Source: Candidatus Brocadiia bacterium (GTDB lineage Bacteria; Planctomycetota; MHYJ01; WSZJ01). From it: DNA of 26,401 nt. Of the stretch, positions 22,354-26,401 are shown one piece after another (within the stretch, counting starts at the first letter, position 1; each line of letters opens with the position of its first letter). The translations under genes and the position numbers were made by a program. The notes below the pieces were generated by a model. It was not told where the DNA came from. It did no database searches and saw only the letters and a list, made by a program, of their open reading frames with translations. The stretch lies in NCBI GenBank assembly GCA_013360825.1, contig JABWAY010000008.1, positions 1 to 26,401 of the forward strand, written 5' to 3'.

Positions 22354-22986
22354 ATGTACGTCCGCGAGTGGATGTCCGCCCCCGTCCTCACGATCCAGTC
22401 CCGCGTCCCGGCGGCCGTTGCGCTGGAGTTCATGGAGAAGCACAACATCCGGCGCCTCCCCGTCGTGGAGTCCGGCGCCCTGGTCGGCATCGTCACCCGC
22501 AGCGACCTGAACACGCTGTTCGGCAAACGCAAGGCGGACCGGCACCTCCAGAAGAAATCGGTCGAGGAGGTCATGACCCCCGGACCCTGGACCGTGTCTC
22601 CCGACGACACGTTCGAGTCGGCCGCGCTTCTCATGCTCCGCCACAAGATCAGCGGCCTTCCGGTCGTCAGCAGCAACAAGGTGGTCGGGATCCTGACGGA
22701 GTCGGACGTCTTCCGGGCGTTCGCGGCGATCCTCGGGCTCGCGGAGCAGGGGCCGCGGGTCACGATGCACATCCCCGAGGCGGAGGATCTGCTCGAGGGG
22801 GTGCGGAAACGTGTCGGGCGGATGCGGATCCGGTCGCTGGTGACGCTGTTCAATCCGCGGGCGAAGCGCTGGGAGGTGGCGGTGCGGGTGCGCGGGCGGG
22901 TCGGCGAGGAGGCGAAAGCGGAGACGAAGCCGGAGGCGAAGGGGGCGTCGAAGGCCGAGGGGAAGGCGGAGGACGGAAAGGCGTGA
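22354..22986 (+). CDS. Tandem CBS-domain protein, AcuB-like
   Basis: This 210-residue cytosolic protein carries two CBS domains (about 5-58 and 70-125), with typical VREWMSAPVLTI, IRRLPVVESGALVGIVTRSDL and GLPVVSSNKVVGILTESDV stretches. CBS pairs bind adenine nucleotides and act as energy or ligand sensors. Residues about 134-181 (PRVTMHIPEAEDL through VAVRVRG) look like the ACT-type domain that follows the CBS pair in AcuB proteins. The last ~28 residues are a Lys/Glu/Ala-rich, probably unstructured tail. GGAG (22342-22345) lies 8 bases before the ATG. The frame is open far upstream but only this start gives a compact protein. It is convergent with the next gene (9 bp apart). The regulated partner is unknown. 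Confidence 0.88.
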   Translation: MYVREWMSAPVLTIQSRVPAAVALEFMEKHNIRRLPVVESGALVGIVTRSDLNTLFGKRKADRHLQKKSVEEVMTPGPWTVSPDDTFESAALLMLRHKISGLPVVSSNKVVGILTESDVFRAFAAILGLAEQGPRVTMHIPEAEDLLEGVRKRVGRMRIRSLVTLFNPRAKRWEVAVRVRGRVGEEAKAETKPEAKGASKAEGKAEDGKA

Positions 22987-22995
22987 ACCGGCGGG

Positions 22996-24417
22996 TCAGG
23001 GAATCTGCACGGTGACGGAGGGCGTGAAGCCGCTCCGGTTGCCGCCGAGGTCGTAGGCCTGGACGCGGTAGGTGTACGGGGTGCCGGGGGCGACGTCGGG
23101 GTCGGTGAAGCCGAGGGCCTTGTTGGAGCCGATGTGGCGCTCGGGCTGTCCCGGGGAGGCGCGGTAGACCGCGTATCCCTGGACCGCCTCGTTGTCCTGC
23201 GCCGCGGGCCATTTCAGGTAGACGCGCCCGTCCCGGTACGCGCCGGTGAGCGGCGCCGCGCCGTCCCAGCGCGGCGGCTCGCGATCCGTGCTCGACGGCG
23301 CCTGGATCGACCCCGCGGGCCAGAGCGTGCAGGTCACCTTGCGGAAGTTCTCGTCGAGCATCTTGCAGATGTTCCCGTAGACGCAGCGGATGACGGCGTC
23401 CTCGCGCCCCTCGCGGACTTTCTTCGGCCAGTCCGGGTCGGCGAGGAGTGGCCTCGCCATGCCGATCAGGTCCGCCTTCCCCTCGACGAGAATCGACTCC
23501 GCGAACGCCGGGTTCGAGATCTTCCCCGTCGCGACGACGGGGTTCTCGAGCCCCGCCGCGGCGAGGTGCGCCCGCACGCCCGCCGCGATGTAGACGTTCA
23601 GGCCGTCGGGATAGTCCGCCCCCGGCATGCACCGGTCCCCGGAATACCCCGTGTACGGGTAGAGCGGCGCGCCCGGGCGGTGGATCGCGTCCTCGAATTT
23701 CCCGCCCGCCGAGAGCGAGATGTAGTCCACGCCGAGCTGCGCCATCCGCACCGCGATCGGCCCCGCGTCCGGCACGCTGTACCCGCCCTTGATGCACTCC
23801 TCGCCGTCGAACCGGACGCCGACCGGGAAGTCCCGCCCGACCTTCCGCCGGACCTCCTCGATCACCTCCGACGGCAGCCGCATCCGGTTCGCAAGCGAGC
23901 CGCCGTACGCATCCTTCCGGCCGTTCCGCGCCGACAGGAACGACGACAGCGTGTACGCGTGCGCCATGTGCAGCTCCACCCCGTCGTACCCGCACTCCCG
24001 CGCCCGCACCGCCGCCTCCCCGTACGCCGTCACGATCCCGCGGATCTCCTCGAGCCCCAGGTCCGCGACCGTCTGCCGCCAGCCGCTGCGGGCGATCTTC
24101 AGGAAGTGAATGATCTGCGGCACGACCTTCCCCGGCCCCGCGGCGTGCACCCGCGCCGCCAGCTCCGTCAGCCCCGGCTTGAACTCGTCCCCGCAGATCC
24201 GCAGCAGCGGCCCGCTCTTCGCCGTGTGCACCGCCATCGCTTCCACCACGATCAGCCCCGGTTCCCCCTGCGCGAACCGGACGTACCGGTCGAGGATGTC
24301 CCCGTTGACGACGCCGTCCTCGCCGGAGAGCCGCGTGACCATCGCCGGGAGGACGATGCGGTTGGGGAGCTCGAGGGAGCCCACCCGGAACGGCGAGAAC
24401 AGCGTAGGCCAGCGCAT
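22996..24417 (-). CDS. Old Yellow Enzyme-family NADH:flavin oxidoreductase fused to a fibronectin type III domain
   Basis: This 473-residue protein has a TIM-barrel OYE domain (about 1-365) with LFSPFRVGSLELPNRIVLPAM at its start. GVELHMAHAYTLSSFLSARN (146-165, His150 and Tyr155 in the active-site positions), DAYGGSLANR (169-178) and GMARPLLADP (319-328) follow. Members bind FMN and reduce activated C=C bonds or similar substrates. The iron-sulfur region of the dienoyl-CoA reductase/trimethylamine dehydrogenase branch is present but altered: Cys345, Cys351 and Cys363 remain, while the position of the second cysteine is Gly348. Instead of the usual flavin/NAD domains, residues about 380-473 form a fibronectin type III-like domain (RVYLKWPAAQDNEAVQGYAVYR, then TPYTYRVQAYDLGGNRSG). 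There is no signal peptide. The ATG at 24417 begins the conserved N-terminus. Confidence 0.87.
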   Translation of the reverse strand: MRWPTLFSPFRVGSLELPNRIVLPAMVTRLSGEDGVVNGDILDRYVRFAQGEPGLIVVEAMAVHTAKSGPLLRICGDEFKPGLTELAARVHAAGPGKVVPQIIHFLKIARSGWRQTVADLGLEEIRGIVTAYGEAAVRARECGYDGVELHMAHAYTLSSFLSARNGRKDAYGGSLANRMRLPSEVIEEVRRKVGRDFPVGVRFDGEECIKGGYSVPDAGPIAVRMAQLGVDYISLSAGGKFEDAIHRPGAPLYPYTGYSGDRCMPGADYPDGLNVYIAAGVRAHLAAAGLENPVVATGKISNPAFAESILVEGKADLIGMARPLLADPDWPKKVREGREDAVIRCVYGNICKMLDENFRKVTCTLWPAGSIQAPSSTDREPPRWDGAAPLTGAYRDGRVYLKWPAAQDNEAVQGYAVYRASPGQPERHIGSNKALGFTDPDVAPGTPYTYRVQAYDLGGNRSGFTPSVTVQIP

Positions 24418-24469
24418 GGGCGGGAGTGTAGCGGCGCCGCGCCGGGCGGGTGAGAGATTCCGGGGCGGC

Positions 24470-25261
24470 TCAGGCGCCGGGGAGCAGACTCCTGACCTCG
24501 AGACCTTCAGGGAGCAGACGGCCATCGGACCGCAGGGCACGAAGTTCAGCCAGAATCGGGGTCCAGTACTCGCGGCCGGTGCGGAGCGCGCGCGCCAGCG
24601 ACCTGTGAATCTCCGCCTCAGCGCGGAGATAACTCCGGTCTGTCGACGAGCGGGCGCGCAGGAGCAGCCGTGCCGCGGGGGGCAGCTTCTTCGCGGCGGC
24701 CTCGAAGGCCGCACGGTGTTGCTGGATCAGGGAAGCGAGTTCCTCAACATCGAGGGTGTTTTCAGCTGCCCAGACGAGGAGTGCCGGGGAAGGGCGGGGG
24801 GTCTCCCGCACGACCAGGCGTGCGAGGCGGGCGGCCACGGCGTAGTCGCCCGGGCGGTTCGTGCGTTTCAGGTTCACGAGGTCGACGGGGGAGACGACAG
24901 GGATTCGGCCCCAGGGAGTGTTCGTGACCCTGGCGCGTCGTGCGGCGGCAGGCCATGCTCCGACCCGCGGCGGGCGCCCCATGACGTCGAGGGGAACCAC
25001 GATGCCCTGGTCCGGAATCAGGAAGTGAAAGCCGTGTCCCCGCCGCAGGTTTTGAACCGTCAGCGGTGGGGTCAGCTTGTGGACGCGCGCCACCGACCTG
25101 GCGAGCGCCCGGATCAGAGCATCTCGATTGGCCGGGGACGGTTCGACCCAGAGATCAAAATCCTGCGTGAACTGTGCAGCGCCGTACACCACGGTGGCCT
25201 GCCCGCCGATCAGCAGGAAGCGGACCCCGGAGCGGCTAAAGTTTCGGAAGAGACTTTTCAT
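24470..25261 (-). CDS. Nucleotidyltransferase-fold protein (MNT/AbiEii-like)
   Basis: This 263-residue protein has a minimal nucleotidyltransferase core: FLLIGGQATVVYG (15-27), FTQDFDLWVEP (31-41, with the metal-binding Asp34/Asp36 pair) and a third acidic position, Asp92, in VVPLDVMG. DLVNLKRTNRPGDYAVA (127-143) is the helix typical of these enzymes, with Lys132. Relatives include AbiEii-type toxins, antitoxin-side MNT proteins and uncharacterised stand-alone transferases; the substrate is not known. The second half is helical and Arg-rich. The start at 25261 is chosen because the frame's earlier ATG has no support and the small upstream gene overlaps this one by 26 bp, suggesting coupled translation. 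It lies 52 bp before the OYE gene on the same strand. Confidence 0.75.
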   Translation of the reverse strand: MKSLFRNFSRSGVRFLLIGGQATVVYGAAQFTQDFDLWVEPSPANRDALIRALARSVARVHKLTPPLTVQNLRRGHGFHFLIPDQGIVVPLDVMGRPPRVGAWPAAARRARVTNTPWGRIPVVSPVDLVNLKRTNRPGDYAVAARLARLVVRETPRPSPALLVWAAENTLDVEELASLIQQHRAAFEAAAKKLPPAARLLLRARSSTDRSYLRAEAEIHRSLARALRTGREYWTPILAELRALRSDGRLLPEGLEVRSLLPGA

Positions 25262-25424
25262 CGTGTGCCGCGATGGGATCCTTGAGATTCCGGCGCATCG
25301 ACCATGATCGCCTGAGGCGCTCAAACGGTGTGAGTCGCTGCCAGCGCGTCCAGAAGGTCTCCATGCTCGAGGTGTCGATCTGGCGCGCGGGCGGGGGCGG
25401 CCTGCGGGGAGGCGGACGTTTCAT
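25236..25424 (-). CDS. Small basic protein overlapping the nucleotidyltransferase gene
   Basis: The 62 residues have a Pro/Arg-rich beginning (KRPPPRRPPPP) and a helical, basic core LTPFERLRRSWSMRRNL followed by KDPIAAHDEKSLPKL at the end. The core looks conserved in style, and I have the impression that similar short proteins precede nucleotidyltransferases elsewhere, but I cannot confirm it. An internal ATG at residue 21 is an alternative start. Its last 26 bp overlap the nucleotidyltransferase start in another frame, the layout of a coupled pair such as a toxin-antitoxin module. Confidence 0.5.
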   Translation of the reverse strand: MKRPPPRRPPPPARQIDTSSMETFWTRWQRLTPFERLRRSWSMRRNLKDPIAAHDEKSLPKL

Positions 25425-25785
25425 GCCCGGAGTCTACCCGGGGAATCCGGCGTCCCGGGAGCGGAACTGGCGCGAGCCGCGGTGCGCTCGGCGCTCCCGC
25501 TGAAAAAAAGTTCTCCTCAATCGTTTGTGGGGCCCGCGCGGTGAGGGTGGGGGGGTGACGGGAGCGGGAGGCCCTTGCGAGCCATGCTTCGAGGCTGCCC
25601 TCAGCCCTGGAGTGGGAGGCGCAAGCTGGCGACGAGCGCCGGGTGGCGGTTCCTGAGGCGGCCGGCGCGGGAGCCTGCGCAGGCAAGGTGGCCTTTCCGG
25701 CTGGGCGCGCACAGGAATCTTCAGGAAATTCCGGATTTCTTCGTCCAAGCCCGGGTTGGCGGAGTTGAGGAGGTAGGGAAATGAG
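25425..25785. other. Intergenic stretch without a convincing gene
   Basis: About 360 bp between the divergent small-protein and sigma-factor genes. It holds an A7 tract (25503-25509), a G-rich run near 25548-25556, a perfect 12-bp palindrome GCCTGCGCAGGC (25673-25684) and a strong Shine-Dalgarno GAGGAGG (25767-25773). Open frames on both strands are Pro/Arg-rich and look spurious. Promoters for both flanking genes should lie here, but none is clear. Confidence 0.5.
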
Positions 25786-26401
25786 GTGAAATGTCCGGCG
25801 CTGTTGGGTGGAGGGGTTCATGAGGGACGCACTGAGTCTTGGACAAAGGAGGAACGCGCTTGCTGCCGAGAGCCGAGAGCCGAGAGCCGAGAGCCGAGAG
25901 CCAAATTCCTTTCCGCCGCTGAACTGCGCGTCCTGCTGTACCAGGAAGCGCGCGCAGGGCTGAAGTTGCAGGAGTCGGATGCCGAAGACGTCGCGCAGGA
26001 TGCGTGGCTCCGCCTCGAGCGCTCGCGCGCGGCGGCCCGCGACAGTGCGCAGACGCGGGCATACCAGGTGATGGTGGCACGCAATGTCGGCCTGACGCTC
26101 GTGCGTGCGGCGGGGCGGCGACTGGACCGCGAGCATCTGGCGGCCCGTCCTCCTGTCTACGTCGAGGAGTGGGAGAGCGCATGGAGCGGCAATTCGGAGT
26201 TTCAGGACGCCTGCTCGGTGCTGCCGCCGGAGGGAGTGGCGGTCTTCCGAAGTCTGTGCGTGGAAGGCCGGACGCACACGGAACTGGCGGCGGCCCTCGG
26301 CATTCCAAGGACGACGTTGACCTCCCGCCTCGCGAAATGGCGGAAAGAGATCCTGGGGCACCGTCGCCTGAAAGGTGAGGGAGACGCCGTCCGACGCAGG
26401 T
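25786..26401 (+). CDS. ECF-like sigma factor, 3'-truncated by the window end; start uncertain
   Basis: The frame is open from 25777 to the end of the window. From about 25915 it encodes a sigma-70-family protein: AAELRVLLYQEARAG, then DAEDVAQDAWLRLERS (region 2.2-type helix that contacts core RNA polymerase), TRAYQVMVARNVGLTLVRAAGRR (region 2.3-2.4, promoter melting and -10 recognition). A linker follows, then LPPEGVAVFRSLCVEGRTHTELAAALGIPRTTLTSRL (region 4 helix-turn-helix, -35 recognition). The part before region 2 is short for an ECF factor and contains a 7-bp tandem repeat at 25865-25902. GTG 25786 is the first plausible in-frame start. ATG 25820 is in another frame at the present repeat number. 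The original 5' end may therefore be altered or variable. The target genes are unknown. Confidence 0.65.
   Translation, partial: MKCPALLGGGVHEGRTESWTKEERACCREPRAESREPRAKFLSAAELRVLLYQEARAGLKLQESDAEDVAQDAWLRLERSRAAARDSAQTRAYQVMVARNVGLTLVRAAGRRLDREHLAARPPVYVEEWESAWSGNSEFQDACSVLPPEGVAVFRSLCVEGRTHTELAAALGIPRTTLTSRLAKWRKEILGHRRLKGEGDAVRRR
25865..25902 (+). repeat. Heptanucleotide tandem repeat GCCGAGA, 5.4 copies
   Basis: Five perfect head-to-tail copies of GCCGAGA (25865-25899) are followed by GCC. The unit is not a multiple of three, so each gain or loss of a copy shifts the reading frame of the sigma factor coding region in which it lies. Read in any frame it gives low-complexity peptide (such as REPRAES). 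Confidence 0.95.

Noticed and set aside
24418..24714. N-terminal extension of the OYE gene frame
   Set aside because: The extension overlaps the end of the nucleotidyltransferase gene, is Arg/Pro-rich, and the conserved OYE N-terminus begins at 24417.
25434..25748. Minus-strand frame of 104 residues beginning DEEIRNFLKIPVRAQPE
   Set aside because: The start looks protein-like, but the remainder is Pro/Arg-rich low complexity typical of non-coding frames in GC-rich DNA, and no ribosome binding site or domain is visible.

Overview
The window is very GC-rich, densely coded DNA from a Gram-negative-type bacterium: it encodes an outer-membrane porin-like protein, several exported periplasmic proteins and a membrane-bound cytochrome complex. 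The gene set (a NfeD/FloA operon, DUF3299, an octaheme cytochrome next to a Rieske/cytochrome b pair, a sodium:solute symporter, an ECF sigma factor) would fit Planctomycetota or a related lineage. That is an impression from gene content, not a demonstrated assignment. No rRNA, tRNA, CRISPR array or complete transposon was seen.

Layout. 1-315: the end of a gene with an L7/L12-like C-terminal helix motif. 399-1571: a deoxyhypusine-synthase-family enzyme. 1745-4937: a tight three-gene respiratory operon of Rieske protein, b6-type cytochrome b fused to subunit IV, and a membrane-anchored octaheme HAO-like cytochrome c. 5082-6656: a double-length ThyX-family protein. 6818-8602: a Na+:solute symporter behind an AT-only palindrome. 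8704-9360: a beta-carbonic anhydrase. 9382-10683 (-) and 10756-11706 (+): a secreted alpha/beta hydrolase and a membrane-anchored EEP-family phosphoesterase, divergently arranged. 11898-15674: a translationally coupled operon of long NfeD (ClpP-like protease), short NfeD, FloA and two small membrane proteins that end in the same motif.

15768-22185 is a run of eight minus-strand genes. In transcription order they are a His-rich outer-membrane porin, a DUF1294 membrane protein, a small unknown, a Cys-rich secreted protein, an ABC ATPase, an FtsX-type permease, a His-rich periplasmic protein and a DUF3299 protein. The last four resemble ZrgABCDE-type zinc acquisition operons, so I read the region as a probable zinc (or related metal) locus. 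Imperfect palindromes lie upstream of the porin and of the Cys-rich gene.

22354-22986 encodes an AcuB-like CBS protein. 22996-24417 (-) encodes an Old Yellow Enzyme-family oxidoreductase fused to a fibronectin type III domain. 24470-25424 (-) is an overlapping pair of a small basic protein and a nucleotidyltransferase. After about 360 bp without a convincing gene, the window ends inside an ECF-like sigma factor gene whose 5' part carries a heptanucleotide tandem repeat.

The main candidates for unusual biology are the Rieske/b6/octaheme complex, the double ThyX protein with its split motif, the zinc-type locus, the OYE-Fn3 fusion, the shared C-terminal motif in the FloA operon and the repeat-bearing sigma factor gene.
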